Source: CAZICM01 sp964537685 (GTDB lineage: Bacteria > Myxococcota_A > Polyangia > Polyangiales > Polyangiaceae). From it: a stretch of 64,000 bases of DNA. Each line of letters opens with the position of its first letter. The stretch's first letter is position 1. A program made the translations under genes and the position numbers. Below are positions 44,146 through 53,726 of the stretch, piece after piece. A model generated the notes under the pieces. That model did no database searches. It saw only the letters and a program-made list of their open reading frames with translations, and was not told the origin of the DNA. The DNA is taken from the NCBI GenBank assembly GCA_964537685.1, contig CAZICM010000037.1, forward strand, positions 1 through 64,000, in the 5' to 3' direction.

Positions 44146-45162
44146 TTATTTTGAAAATGGCATTTTGATATTGGCGCCGCAATAACCGCAGGCGAGCATC
44201 GAAGCGGCGGAAGCGGGCAGGGGAGCGCCGCATTTAGGACAATCCATCACCCTAGGCGCCTTGGCCGCCTCGATAATTTTTTCAATCGCAGAAACCCGTT
44301 CGGCGATCGATTTCACTTTGGTATTATCCTGGCGGGCGCTCATATTGATTTGAAAATCGTCGAAATAGCCCCAGCTTCTCGCAATAAGCCCCATTGCATA
44401 GTCGACAGCGCGCTGCTCATCGTCCATATGCACCACCTGCTGAGCACCAATCGCCTGCGCCCATTGCCTATCGGTATCGTCGTCTTTTTTACCGCCCGGA
44501 CGCCTTAAAAACCAAGTGTTCCAATCGCGGCTCACATGCTTAAACGCCGAAATCGCATCCACCGGCTGAGCCAATTCATCGCCCAAATAATATTGAACTT
44601 CCTTTTCGGACACCTGGGTATGCATAGGCGCATCGCCGAAAATAATTAAAAAAGGCCGCTTGGCATTGGGCGTTTGCACATGCGTCTTCACCCACCAGGC
44701 AAATAGCCCATAACTTTCGGGCAAATCGCCTCCGCCGCCCTCGCCGTACAGCGCCTTTAATTGCTGTTCCAAATCAAAACCCTTGGCAAAGGACGTGCAT
44801 TGAAGCGGCCACCTATCGCATTTCGAATCGCCGATTGCGGCAAAGGATATTTCTAAATCGGGCTGATATTGCGACAAAGTTTGATACAGAAGCGGCAGCC
44901 TATCGAAAATTTCGGCGGGCCATCTTTGCATCGAACCCGTCACATCGACGCCAATGACCACGGGATTGGGCGACTGAGAACGAATTATTTTTTTGGGGTT
45001 TGTATATTGTTCATTCGGCCCGGCCTGCCCTGCATTGTAGGCGCGCGGCCCAAGTTCTTTTGAACGCTTTGCATCGGCTTCGCGCGATTCCTTGGTGGCC
45101 TTCGAATAAGCATAAGTGCCGGGTTTCGCCCAATCGCTCGTGTCATCGCCCCATGAATACAT
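44146..45162 (-). CDS. VWA-domain protein with C-terminal zinc ribbon
   Basis: A 338-residue soluble protein. The von Willebrand A domain begins at VVIGVDVTGSMQRWP, a DxTGS variant of the MIDAS metal site, and continues through LEISFAAIGDSKCDR and PFLIIFGDAPMHTQ. The C-terminus holds CPKCG...CGYCG (C-x2-C-x13-C-x2-C), a rubredoxin-type zinc ribbon. GGAGG is upstream of ATG 45162. Such stand-alone VWA proteins often work with MoxR AAA+ ATPases, none of which is here. It lies between the adenylyltransferase and the pyruvate-kinase-like gene. Confidence 0.82.
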   Translation of the reverse strand: MYSWGDDTSDWAKPGTYAYSKATKESREADAKRSKELGPRAYNAGQAGPNEQYTNPKKIIRSQSPNPVVIGVDVTGSMQRWPAEIFDRLPLLYQTLSQYQPDLEISFAAIGDSKCDRWPLQCTSFAKGFDLEQQLKALYGEGGGGDLPESYGLFAWWVKTHVQTPNAKRPFLIIFGDAPMHTQVSEKEVQYYLGDELAQPVDAISAFKHVSRDWNTWFLRRPGGKKDDDTDRQWAQAIGAQQVVHMDDEQRAVDYAMGLIARSWGYFDDFQINMSARQDNTKVKSIAERVSAIEKIIEAAKAPRVMDCPKCGAPLPASAASMLACGYCGANIKMPFSK

Positions 45163-45242
45163 AGAAACAAAACCTCCAAGAACAGAGCCGCGTTAACGCT
45201 ACAAGATTTGGTCTAAAAAATCGCCAAGACAATACCAAATAC

Positions 45243-45812
45243 CTAGGCTCTCGACGTTCTTGAAAGCTCCAGCGTTTCGTCGCCAAATTCCCTGCGAAAA
45301 CGATCGACCAAACCCCGCGTCTCTAAAATGTCCCGCACACTTTCGGGCACCAGCTCGCGATAAGCATCTCCCTGCGCCATCGACACCCTCACCATCGTTC
45401 CATCGATAGCCACTCTTTTTTCGAGCGGCACAAAACTCACCGGATGCACAACGCGGTAATCGTGCATCAAAAGGCTTCGAACATAGCCATTTGCCGTCAC
45501 AAATAAATCGAGAGGCCCCAGCATATCCCTCACCATCACGCGCCAGCGCGGCCCATCGTCCAAATCGGGAATATGAACGATCGAATAATTAAAATATCCG
45601 GTTAATGTCGCGCGAAGCATGGCTTCGGTTTCATCGGCGGTAAAAGGATTGCGCAGATTGTAGCGGTTGGAGCTTCCAATACCCACAATCACATGGCCTG
45701 CCGTTTCGGCCAAACCTTGCAATACGGCTGCGTGCCCAATATGCACCGGCTTCCACCGGGCGATCATGGCAATACGTTCGAGGGTGGGCGTTTCCGGTGA
45801 ATACGATGTCAT
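45243..45812 (-). CDS. NMN/NaMN adenylyltransferase (NadM-type)
   Basis: A 189-residue nucleotidyltransferase: MIARWKPVHIGHAAVL contains the HxGH motif, and VGIGSSNRYNLRNPFTADE plus DGTMVRVSMAQGD match the second ATP-binding motif (ISGTxVR). The length and the Arg-rich N-terminal strand fit the archaeal-type NadM family, which attaches AMP to NMN (or NaMN) to make NAD or NaAD. With NadE two genes downstream on the same strand it could supply the last two steps of NAD synthesis. A pantetheine adenylyltransferase is less likely. Confidence 0.85.
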   Translation of the reverse strand: MTSYSPETPTLERIAMIARWKPVHIGHAAVLQGLAETAGHVIVGIGSSNRYNLRNPFTADETEAMLRATLTGYFNYSIVHIPDLDDGPRWRVMVRDMLGPLDLFVTANGYVRSLLMHDYRVVHPVSFVPLEKRVAIDGTMVRVSMAQGDAYRELVPESVRDILETRGLVDRFRREFGDETLELSRTSRA

Positions 45813-45821
45813 TGCTCCCCT

Positions 45822-46802
45822 TTAAAACTTGATTCCGCTCCGCGGATGATAATCGGCCATCGCCGATTCTAACAATTCGATCGCTTTGCTAATTTCTTCG
45901 CTCGATTGCGTCGGCACATGAACCAGGAATTTCACATACAGGTCGCCCGGTTCTTTGCCTTTCCGGGCCACGCCTTTTCCTTTGAGCCTCGATTGATGCC
46001 CCGTTTGCGTCAGCGGAGGCACTTTTAAAGTCACTTCTCCGGTCGGCGTGGGTATTTTTATTTTTGCCCCATGGTAAGCCTCGCCGATCGTAATGGGAAC
46101 TTCCAAATGCAGATCGTCGCCTTCCCTCGTGAAATGGGGATGCGCCTTCACATGCACCAACAGCACCAAATCGCCCGCCGGCGCGCCTCCCGCTCCAGGC
46201 CCGCCCTGTCCCGCTATCCGTATCTTCGCGCCTTCATACGCGCCCGCAGGAACCCTCACCTGAACCGATTCGCCCGTGTCCTTGCGCTCCAGTGTTAGCG
46301 TCGTCCCCAGCACCGCATCCGTGAAGTCAATCGTCACTTCACTCTCGATGTCTTGACCCTTTTGCTGAAATGGCCCCCGCCCTCCACCTCCGCCGCGGCC
46401 TCCCCGGTTAAATAAATCACCGAATAGGTCACCAATCCCACCAAAACCCCCAAAGCCTCCGCCCTGACCGCCGAAAATCTCCTCGGCGCTTACCCCGCCC
46501 CGCCCAGGCCCGCCTCCGCGCCTCCCACCGTATTGGCGAATCAACCTCGCTTTGTCCGGATCGAAATTCGCCGACAAACTCTCTTCGCCAAATTCATCGT
46601 ACAGCGCCCGCTTCGCCTTATCGCTCAAGACTTCGTGCGCCTGATTGATCTCCTTGAACCTCGCTTCATTGGCCTTCCCCGGGTTTTTATCCGGGTGGTA
46701 CTTCATCGCGAGCTTCCTGAAGGTTTTTTTAATGGTCTCTTCGTCGGCGTCTTTGCTTACGCCGAGCACCGCATACAGATCTTTGGAGGATGAATTCGCC
46801 AT
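45822..46802 (-). CDS. cbpA: J-domain chaperone, CbpA type
   Basis: A 326-residue protein. J domain at the N-terminus (KYHPDKNPG contains the HPD motif; EFGEE ends it), then a long Gly/Phe-Arg region rich in GGRGGGGG segments, then two beta-domains with [19 protein letters not shown] and [17 protein letters not shown]. The zinc-finger Cys repeats of DnaJ are missing, so it is a class B J-protein. It stimulates DnaK's ATPase and holds unfolded clients. The 5' end is near cysS; no dnaK or grpE is adjacent. Confidence 0.92.
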   Translation of the reverse strand: MANSSSKDLYAVLGVSKDADEETIKKTFRKLAMKYHPDKNPGKANEARFKEINQAHEVLSDKAKRALYDEFGEESLSANFDPDKARLIRQYGGRRGGGPGRGGVSAEEIFGGQGGGFGGFGGIGDLFGDLFNRGGRGGGGGRGPFQQKGQDIESEVTIDFTDAVLGTTLTLERKDTGESVQVRVPAGAYEGAKIRIAGQGGPGAGGAPAGDLVLLVHVKAHPHFTREGDDLHLEVPITIGEAYHGAKIKIPTPTGEVTLKVPPLTQTGHQSRLKGKGVARKGKEPGDLYVKFLVHVPTQSSEEISKAIELLESAMADYHPRSGIKF

Positions 46803-46904
46803 AAAGACTCACCTGTTTCGGCAGCACAAATGTGTCGCCGCCGCGGCGAGCCACAAAGTAAATCGGCGATTTTCGTTCGTCTACTCCGGCTCTAGGCCGC
46901 GGCG

Positions 46905-48464
46905 TTAAATCCCGATGCGCCAGCCTGTTCCCTGAGCTGAATCCGCAAGTTCAACCTTCAGCCCCTCCATCTCCTTGCGAATCGCATCGGCCGTCGCGAA
47001 ATCCTTTGCCGCCCGCGCCGCCGCCCGTTCAGCGAGCCGCGCGTCGATCTCCTCGGCCGTCTTGCCCAGCAATGCAAGCCGCTGCGATTGCGTCCGCTCC
47101 CGGTATTCCTCGGGAAATGCCTGCAAAATCCCAAGCGGCTCCACCGCCTGCCGAATCTCCTCCGACAGCATTTCCTTCACCCAGTTGGCCGCCAGCGCAA
47201 TCTGCGAATCGGTCTTCGATTTCGCATGAATAAAATCCACGAGCTCGTTCGCCGACTTCGCCACTTCGGACAAAACACTCAGCGCCACAGGCGTATTCAA
47301 ATCGTCGTCGAGCGCTTCCTTCACCCGCGTCCGCGCCTTCTTCGCCACATTGATAAAAGGAATCAGCTCCGTCGGAATGCGCGCCAAGGTCTCTTGATCG
47401 TCATTTGGCCCTTCCGACGTCGGTCTCAGCCGCTCCAGCGTTCCATAGAAATAATCCAGCCGCCTCTCGGCCTCGCACACACCCGGAAAGCTCACCCGCC
47501 CGTCCTCGTGCGTCTGCACATCGAAATTGATCGGGCTCCGGTATTGCACCGACAACAAGAACAAACGCAGCGCCTCCGCATCGTTCTTCTGAAGCACATC
47601 GCGGATCGTGAAGAAGTTGCCCAGCGACTTGGCCATCTTCTCTTTGTCGATATTCACAAAGCCGTTATGCAGCCAAATCGAAGCAAAAGGCGCCTCTTCG
47701 GGATGCGCCGCCTCACTCTGCGCAATCTCGTTTTCATGATGCGGGAACATCAAATCCATCCCGCCCGTGTGAATATCGAAACCATTGCCCAAATAGGCCG
47801 AAGCCATCGCCGAGCACTCGATATGCCAGCCCGGGCGCCCCTTCCCCCAAGGACTATCCCATCCCCAATCGGCCTCGCCTGCGCCCTTCCACAGCGCGAA
47901 ATCCAGAGGATCTTGCTTGCGCTCCGAAGGCTCGACCCGCGCGCCCACGCGAAGCTCTTCCACGTTGCGCTTCGACAGCTTGCCGTAGTCCGCGAACGTT
48001 CTCACCGCGTAATACACATCGCCGCCGCTGCCCTCGCGCTCGACCACATAGGCCGCGCCCTTGTGAATCAGCTCCTCGACAAAGCGAACGATATGCGGAA
48101 TATGCTCGGAAACCCGGGGTTCCACATCGGGCGTCAAGCAGCCCAGCGCGCTCATATCTTCCTGATACGCCGCCGCCATACGCGCCGAAAGCGACAGCGG
48201 ATCTTCCCCGAGCTCCTTGGCCCGGTTCAGAATTTTGTCGTCCACATCCGTCACATTGCGCACATGCGTGACGGTCGACAGTTGCGTGCGCAGATAGCGC
48301 ACGAGCACATCGGGCGCCAAAGCCGCGCGCGCGTGGCCGATATGAGCCACATCGTAGGTCGTCGGCCCGCATGTATACACCCGCGCCTCATCCGGGCGGC
48401 GCGGCTTGACGGGGACCATTTGAGCGGAAAGCGAATCGTAGAGGCGCAAACGCAGTTCAGACAT
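46905..48464 (-). CDS. cysS: Cysteinyl-tRNA synthetase
   Basis: 519 residues from ATG 48464 (the frame is open to 48512). It has VYTCGPTTYDVAHIGHARAA with the zinc Cys and HIGH-type motif, GWHIECSAMA and HHENEIAQSE for the other zinc ligands, and KMAKSLGNF, where the usual KMSKS second residue Ser is Ala. The length and C-terminal helical domain are normal for class I CysRS. It charges tRNA-Cys. The KMAKS variant is known to be tolerated in class I synthetases. Confidence 0.97.
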   Translation of the reverse strand: MSELRLRLYDSLSAQMVPVKPRRPDEARVYTCGPTTYDVAHIGHARAALAPDVLVRYLRTQLSTVTHVRNVTDVDDKILNRAKELGEDPLSLSARMAAAYQEDMSALGCLTPDVEPRVSEHIPHIVRFVEELIHKGAAYVVEREGSGGDVYYAVRTFADYGKLSKRNVEELRVGARVEPSERKQDPLDFALWKGAGEADWGWDSPWGKGRPGWHIECSAMASAYLGNGFDIHTGGMDLMFPHHENEIAQSEAAHPEEAPFASIWLHNGFVNIDKEKMAKSLGNFFTIRDVLQKNDAEALRLFLLSVQYRSPINFDVQTHEDGRVSFPGVCEAERRLDYFYGTLERLRPTSEGPNDDQETLARIPTELIPFINVAKKARTRVKEALDDDLNTPVALSVLSEVAKSANELVDFIHAKSKTDSQIALAANWVKEMLSEEIRQAVEPLGILQAFPEEYRERTQSQRLALLGKTAEEIDARLAERAAARAAKDFATADAIRKEMEGLKVELADSAQGTGWRIGI

Positions 48465-48586
48465 GGTGACGATGGCCTTCTCTCTATCAAGCGAAGGCTT
48501 GGCTGTCATCATGTTCTGCGCGCCGAAGTGAGGGTTCGGGGGTAGCCAAGAGGCGCGCCAGGCATTAACAAGTCCAAAGCCGTTCT

Positions 48587-49354
48587 ATGCTGCCCATTCG
48601 AGATCAACTCCCTTCGCGTTCTACGCCCATCGTGACGTATGTTCTGCTTGCTGCGAATATCGCCGCGTATATCGCCGAGATCGTGGCCATCGCGGGAGGG
48701 ACGCCGCCCCAGCGCCTTGTCACCGAATGGGGCTTGGTTCCGGCCCGTTTTCTCGAGGCGCCCGTGCAGGATTTAACCACGGTGGCGACCAGCATGTTTA
48801 TGCACGATCCCGGCGGATGGCCTCTGCATCTCGCGGGCAACATGCTCTTTTTATGGATTTTTGGCGATAATGTCGAAGATGCCCTAGGAAAGCTCAATTA
48901 CTTGGTTTTTTATATTTTATCGGGCTGCGCGGCCGCCTTTGCCCAAGTGGCCATCGATCCCGGTTCTCAAATTCCAATGATCGGCGCATCGGGCGCTGTA
49001 TCCGGCGTCCTCGCGGCCTACGGCACGTTGTATCCCCGCTCGCCGATTTTGGTGGTCAATCCCATCATGCCGCTGTGGCTATTTTTCGGACCGCTTCTGC
49101 AATTGCCCGCATGGCTAATCATTGCCGAATATTTTATTGCCAATCTGTGGAATGGGCTTTCATCGCTGGGCAGCCGCTCGGCGGGCGTCGCATTCTTCGC
49201 GCATTTGGGCGGATTTGTAGCGGGGCTTATTCTCTGCCGATTCTTTATGAGCGGAAGGCCAAAGCGCGGCCACGACCCTTGGGAAGGCTTTAGAGCACAA
49301 CCCCGAAGACCGCCCCCCAGAACTCCGGGCAGGCGAGGCCCCTGGGATTTTTAA
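48587..49354 (+). CDS. Rhomboid family intramembrane serine protease
   Basis: 255 residues with about six hydrophobic segments. The catalytic Ser lies in MIGASGAVSGVLAAYG (GxSG), and the His in FFAHLGGFVAGLILC. The N-terminal helix, HLAGNMLFLWIFGDNVED loop and Arg/Pro-rich cytoplasmic tail fit bacterial rhomboids. It cleaves membrane proteins within or near the bilayer. The gene starts 75 bases from cysS and is transcribed the other way. Confidence 0.9.
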   Translation: MLPIRDQLPSRSTPIVTYVLLAANIAAYIAEIVAIAGGTPPQRLVTEWGLVPARFLEAPVQDLTTVATSMFMHDPGGWPLHLAGNMLFLWIFGDNVEDALGKLNYLVFYILSGCAAAFAQVAIDPGSQIPMIGASGAVSGVLAAYGTLYPRSPILVVNPIMPLWLFFGPLLQLPAWLIIAEYFIANLWNGLSSLGSRSAGVAFFAHLGGFVAGLILCRFFMSGRPKRGHDPWEGFRAQPRRPPPRTPGRRGPWDF

Positions 49355-49432
49355 TTTTTTGGTCATTTGAGATTTCGCATCTTTTTTGATCGCAAAAGCA
49401 TCATGGGTTCGGTGTATAGGGGCAATCGGCTC

Positions 49433-49987
49433 ATGCCTCATTCCGTGTCCAAACCAGCGCGAATGCCCCGATGCCTCGTGATGGGCATTCTTGCGCTATC
49501 GGCCGTGAATACAGGCTGCGGAGGCCCTTCGTTTAACGGCACCGTTTACAACTGCGATGCCTATTCCTTCCGCGTACCCGAGCCCCCCGCCGCCTGGCAG
49601 CGCATGGAGGTATCCCACGCCGCGCTCTCTTTTCGGGATGAAGAAAATCAGGCCACCATCGCGGTCAATGGCCGCTGCGGCCAAGATGCCCAAGATGTGC
49701 CCCTTCCCTCGCTGGTGCAGCATCTCTTTCTCCAGTTCACCGAAAGAAGCATCGAACACGAAGAAATCGTCCCCTTTGACGGCCGCGAAGCCATGCATGC
49801 AACGCTTTCCGCAAAACTCGATGGTGTTCCTAAAAAATTCGATGTTTGGGTACTCAAAAAAGACGGCTGTGTATTTGATTTAATTTATTTGGCCGAACCC
49901 GGCGCATTCGATCGAGGCGTAAAAGAATTTCATACATTTGCCCGCGGATTTTCGACGATTCGCACGGGCGGTCCGGACGGGAGCTAA
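49433..49987 (+). CDS. Lipoprotein upstream of MlaE permease
   Basis: About 184 residues from ATG 49433. Signal peptide VMGILALSAVNTGCGG with lipid Cys near 29. The mature part starts NCDAYSFRVPEPPAAW, has paired strands (ATIAVNGRCG) and ends in a strand-helix pattern (FHTFARGFSTI), reminiscent of DcrB/PsbP-like small alpha/beta folds. It ends seven bases before the MlaE-type gene and is probably translated with it, so a role in lipid traffic is a reasonable guess. Confidence 0.65.
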   Translation: MPHSVSKPARMPRCLVMGILALSAVNTGCGGPSFNGTVYNCDAYSFRVPEPPAAWQRMEVSHAALSFRDEENQATIAVNGRCGQDAQDVPLPSLVQHLFLQFTERSIEHEEIVPFDGREAMHATLSAKLDGVPKKFDVWVLKKDGCVFDLIYLAEPGAFDRGVKEFHTFARGFSTIRTGGPDGS

Positions 49988-49994
49988 AAGGCCA

Positions 49995-50825
49995 ATGGAG
50001 ACGCCGCGCAAAACCTCACCGGAAAGCCGGCCGTCTCTGGCGGTGGCACACCAAAAGCCCAAAAAGCCACATGCTGTCATTCGCTTCCTGGGACACCTGG
50101 GCCAAATCAGCTCGATGTTTGTGCGAGCCAATCTGGCCGCATTTAAACGTCCCTTAGAAATTGACTCCACCCTTCATCAAATGGAATCGGTGGGCGTGCG
50201 CTCGGTAGGTATTGCCGTCATAACGGCTGTATTCACCGGAATGGTCATGGCCATTCAATTTGCCTTTGGACTCCAGAAATTTGGCGGCATGGAATACACG
50301 AGCCGCATTATAGGATTGTCCTTTTCCAGGGAACTCGCACCGACGCTGACGGCTGTAATCGTGGGTGGCCGCATAGGCTCTGGCATAGCGGCGGAAGTGG
50401 GCAGCATGTCCGTTACCGAGCAAATCGACGCGATACGGGCGCTGGGCGCCGATCCTATAAAAAAGCTGGTTTTGCCCCGGCTTGTGGCCTGCACCATCGT
50501 TATGCCTATTTTAGGCGCGCTATCGCTTGTGCTTGGATTTGCGGGCGCCATGCTCATCTGCTCGGTTGAATTCGGCATACCGGCCCGGTTTTTTCTTCGC
50601 ACGGCGCTATCGGCGATGACCTATTCCGATTTCGCGGCGGGCATCTTTAAATGCCCGTTTTTTGGGGCGATTATCGCAATGATAGGCTGTTATTATGGGC
50701 TGAGCACCCGGGGCGGAACAGAAGACGTAGGCATGTCGACCACCAAGACCGTTGTGGCGACATCCACGGCGATTCTCGTGGCTGACTTTGTATTATCAAA
50801 AGTCACTTTTTTGTTATTCTACTAA
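49995..50825 (+). CDS. mlaE: MlaE/YrbE-type ABC transporter permease
   Basis: About 276 residues from ATG 49995. It has the MlaE core: GMVMAIQFAFGLQKFGGMEY, RELAPTLTAVIVGGRIGSGIAAELG-like segment (here AEVGSMSVTEQIDAI), DPIKKLVLPRLVACTIVMP and the Gly-rich last segment. Usually it pairs with MlaF (ATPase), MlaD and MlaB to move phospholipids between the membranes. None of these partners is adjacent; instead the next genes are small envelope proteins, so the complex may be split across the chromosome. Confidence 0.93.
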   Translation: METPRKTSPESRPSLAVAHQKPKKPHAVIRFLGHLGQISSMFVRANLAAFKRPLEIDSTLHQMESVGVRSVGIAVITAVFTGMVMAIQFAFGLQKFGGMEYTSRIIGLSFSRELAPTLTAVIVGGRIGSGIAAEVGSMSVTEQIDAIRALGADPIKKLVLPRLVACTIVMPILGALSLVLGFAGAMLICSVEFGIPARFFLRTALSAMTYSDFAAGIFKCPFFGAIIAMIGCYYGLSTRGGTEDVGMSTTKTVVATSTAILVADFVLSKVTFLLFY

Positions 50826-50856
50826 ATCATTGATATCGATAAACGGCTTCGCTTTG

Positions 50857-51282
50857 TTGAAACGCATACCCAGCCATACCTTATTGAAAAGAGCGGTGGC
50901 TCTTGTCGTTCTGTTGATGCTGGGCGCCTGCAATGAGCAGCCTGCATCTCCCAAGGACGAGCATAGCCCGCTATCGACGATGCCCGCGGGCAATTCGTCC
51001 GCCCTATTGCCCCGAAGACCATTGCAGCGCTATTTTTTAGCGAAAACCGCCGAAGACCGCTGTGAAGTGTATATCGTTTCAGGCGATACGGTCATCCCCA
51101 AATGGAAAACCCATTGCCCGCCCTTGCTCGATGTGGGCGAACGTATCCGCCTGGCAGGCCGCGCTTGTATGCGCGAAGGCAAGCCCGACCGAGAAATTCC
51201 CGTGATGTGCCCTTCCGATTTAATCTATGCCGAGCGGGAAGATTATTTGGCCGCGCGCGGCGATGCGGGTAAAGCGGATTGA
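50857..51282 (+). CDS. Small lipoprotein
   Basis: About 141 residues from TTG 50857 (TTG 50854 and 50881 are alternatives; there is no ATG near the signal peptide). Signal ALVVLLMLGACNEQ, lipid Cys conserved. The mature domain has Cys in CEVYIV, HCPPLLDVGERIRLAGRACM and MCPSD. A segment like GERIRLAGRACMREGKPD could be an OB- or SH3-type strand pair. Function unknown. It overlaps the end of the convergent DUF3592-like gene by 40 bases. Confidence 0.5.
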   Translation: MKRIPSHTLLKRAVALVVLLMLGACNEQPASPKDEHSPLSTMPAGNSSALLPRRPLQRYFLAKTAEDRCEVYIVSGDTVIPKWKTHCPPLLDVGERIRLAGRACMREGKPDREIPVMCPSDLIYAEREDYLAARGDAGKAD

Positions 51283-52097
51283 ATTCGTTCGCGTATATTT
51301 ACAATTTCTTCGGTTGTAAAATCAAAAGGATAAAAATCCCGCCTCACAATCCAAATGCCTTTGGGAGCATCGGGCGAAACCAGCGCAAAGATTTTCTGTT
51401 CAGTGGCATCGGCGAAGAGAGGAAACTCGCCCTTGGGCATGATGTGCTCGATATGGCGGGCGTTTCCTTCGATATCTGGACGCTTTAGGCTATACATCAC
51501 CGAACCCGTCCGCGTTCCATTCACAATCTGATCCCTGCGGCTCAAGACATCGAGTAAAATTTCATCGGATTGCTTTGCAACGCGGTGTAAAAGCCGCAAT
51601 TTTCGGCTCATTCCAAAAGCCAGGCCACCCAGGCAAGCGGTGATCAAAATCATTCCAAAGGCCAATAAACCAACCGCTCCCCAGCGCGCCCCTATATGCT
51701 CGACCTCCCACGATAAAACAAATTCATCGGGATTGTCGGGGTTGTAGCGGATGGCCGCCGGCGCATTGGTTTCAAGCTGTGTCCAAAAGAGGCTAAAAGA
51801 ACACTCGCCCCGGTGAGGCTGGCCAAATACATCGAGATAGCTGACCTTTAGATCGTAGCTATATAAAATAAATTGATTGGAGCGCTCTTGACCGCCCACA
51901 CTTCCAGAAGACGCAATTAAACCGGTATTCCATACATGCTGATCGCGTTTAAGCTGTCCAATTTCATCGGTCCAAATCCAGTAGGGGCTGTACATGGCCA
52001 ATGCGATCGCGGCCAGCGCGAAAATACCCGAGCCAAGCAGGTATTTGATTATAAAAATGGAGCGGATTTTATAGGGGCGGGAGGGAAGAAGGCTCAT
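51243..52097 (-). CDS. DUF3592-like membrane protein
   Basis: About 284 residues from ATG 52097, which overlaps the stop of the upstream Cys-rich gene. Two membrane segments (IKYLLGSGIFALAAIALAM near 17; AVGLLAFGMILITACLGGLAFG near 150) flank a soluble domain with LKVSYLDVFGQPHRGECSF and YNPDNPDEF, which matches the DUF3592 pattern of (V)YxPxNPxxa. The C-terminal third is cytoplasmic and ends in a charged helix. Function of the family is unknown. Confidence 0.65.
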   Translation of the reverse strand: MSLLPSRPYKIRSIFIIKYLLGSGIFALAAIALAMYSPYWIWTDEIGQLKRDQHVWNTGLIASSGSVGGQERSNQFILYSYDLKVSYLDVFGQPHRGECSFSLFWTQLETNAPAAIRYNPDNPDEFVLSWEVEHIGARWGAVGLLAFGMILITACLGGLAFGMSRKLRLLHRVAKQSDEILLDVLSRRDQIVNGTRTGSVMYSLKRPDIEGNARHIEHIMPKGEFPLFADATEQKIFALVSPDAPKGIWIVRRDFYPFDFTTEEIVNIRERIQSALPASPRAAK

Positions 52098-53587
52098 GGA
52101 CAGGCGGCAGCGGCGACCAGCACATCGTCGATATTCCAACAGCCAATCGTGAATACACCGCCGCTCGTAATATCAAATCCAAATCGGATGCGCATTCCGG
52201 CATTTTTATAGGCGGTGATATCAAATTGAATAAATGTCCATCCCAGTCCGTTCGGCGGTGAATCTTCTACCCCCGGAGCCGGCCCGCTGTTCCACAAAAC
52301 CGTCCAGTTGGCGCCGTTCCACACTTCAACGACATTGTGCATAAACGGATCGTAATCGCTGTTTAGCCAGCGCCTAAAGCCCAAAATAACAGGGCCCGCC
52401 GCATTCGCCGTATTAAAGGGCGGGCTCTCTAAATAATAAAACCCATGCAAATTGGTGCTCGCATTGCCGCCAATCACAACACCCGCGATTCCGTCGTCCA
52501 AAGTCGGGGTGTAATCTGTATCGGGGTCCGCGCCAAATACGCCGCCCACCGAAGCCTTGGCCGGACCGATTTCCCACTCAGGCCCAAGCGTCCATCCTTT
52601 TGAATTGTCCGCAAAGCTGTCCGAGAAATAAACCTGGGGCCCCATTCCGCCCCCGCAGATGCCATTGGTGCAGAATTCACCGGTGGTGCAGCCCGTTCCA
52701 TCGTCGCAGGCCATGCCATTGTTGGCCGGCTGGCCATTGATGCAGGCGCCGTTTAAGCAGGTGGTGCCCGTTGTGCAGGGGCTGAAGTCGTCGCAGGCCG
52801 CGCCGTTGTTGCCAGGCACCGCCGTGCAGGAATCCGCGCCCTCGTCGCAGGAAGCAATAAAACAGCCGCCTGGAGGCGCGCAGGGATTGGGCTGGCCGCC
52901 CGCGCACAAGCCGTTCTGGCAGGTTTCGGCGATATTGCAGAACAACCCGTCGTCGCAGGGTACGCCCTCGTTTGCGGGGCCCGCATAACAGCCGATTACA
53001 GGGTCGCACATGCCTAGGGTGCATTGGCCGTCGAAAAGCGTGCAATCCACGGGCTGGCCTTTTGAGCAAACGCCCGCGCTGCATACGCCGACCGTGGTGC
53101 AGGAATCTTTATCGTCGCATTGCGCGCCGTCGTTTCCCGCAATGTTTTTGCAGGTTTTTAAATCTTCGTCGCACACGCCCAAATGGCACTCATCGAGCGA
53201 CCCGCAGAATTTTTCGGTGCCGCCCATGCATGTGCCGTCGACGCAAGTATCGTTTTCCGTGCAGAAAAAGCCGTCGTCGCACGCGCCGAACTGATTGGCA
53301 GCTTCTGTTTCGCATTTGCCGTTCTGACATACGCCCTGTGAGCAAGGCCCGTTCAGCGGCGCGCAGTCTTTAGCCTGGGTGCAGGAAATGGTTCCGCCGT
53401 CCCATGGCGGGGGCGCGTCTGTTCCCGCGTCCATCGCGCCCGAGCTCGAGCTGGCAGAGCCTCCGCTTCCCCCTCCGCCTTCGTTGTCAAAAACCCGTTC
53501 TGTTCTGGTGCCCTCGGCGCAACCGGCGAAAATGGCCGTCGAAGCGAGCGCCCCCACGCCTAATCCAAACCACAGTGTATGTTTCAT
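52094..53587 (-). CDS. Cys-rich repeat lipoprotein with C-terminal jelly-roll-like domain
   Basis: A 497-residue paralogue of the 33275 gene. Lipobox ASTAIFAGCAEG (Cys near 23), a Gly/Ser linker, then disulfide repeats nearly identical to the paralogue: DGFFCTENDTCVDGTCMGG, SLDECHLGVCDEDLKTCKN, GVCSAGVCSKGQ, GCTTGEFCTNGICGGG. The C-terminal 180 residues differ completely: VYFSDSFADNSKGWTLGPEW and WTFIQFDITAYKNAGMRIRF look like a carbohydrate-binding/MAM-type sandwich. The shared stalk with swapped tips points to modular shuffling. Confidence 0.85.
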   Translation of the reverse strand: MKHTLWFGLGVGALASTAIFAGCAEGTRTERVFDNEGGGGSGGSASSSSGAMDAGTDAPPPWDGGTISCTQAKDCAPLNGPCSQGVCQNGKCETEAANQFGACDDGFFCTENDTCVDGTCMGGTEKFCGSLDECHLGVCDEDLKTCKNIAGNDGAQCDDKDSCTTVGVCSAGVCSKGQPVDCTLFDGQCTLGMCDPVIGCYAGPANEGVPCDDGLFCNIAETCQNGLCAGGQPNPCAPPGGCFIASCDEGADSCTAVPGNNGAACDDFSPCTTGTTCLNGACINGQPANNGMACDDGTGCTTGEFCTNGICGGGMGPQVYFSDSFADNSKGWTLGPEWEIGPAKASVGGVFGADPDTDYTPTLDDGIAGVVIGGNASTNLHGFYYLESPPFNTANAAGPVILGFRRWLNSDYDPFMHNVVEVWNGANWTVLWNSGPAPGVEDSPPNGLGWTFIQFDITAYKNAGMRIRFGFDITSGGVFTIGCWNIDDVLVAAAACP

Positions 53588-53726
53588 AAGCCTAACCCCT
53601 GCGCAGCATACTAAAGCCTTGAAAAAAGGGTGAACTCTTCGACGGCCCCGCCAACATTTTTCGGCCTTTCAAGGGCATGGACTCTTACATCCAAACCGTG
53701 CATCCTCGAAGACCGGGTGTAGTGCC

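Noticed and set aside
47088..48545. 485-codon frame antisense to cysS
   Set aside because: It is rich in Arg, His and Pro, as expected for the antisense of a G+C-biased gene, and cysS on the other strand has all its motifs.
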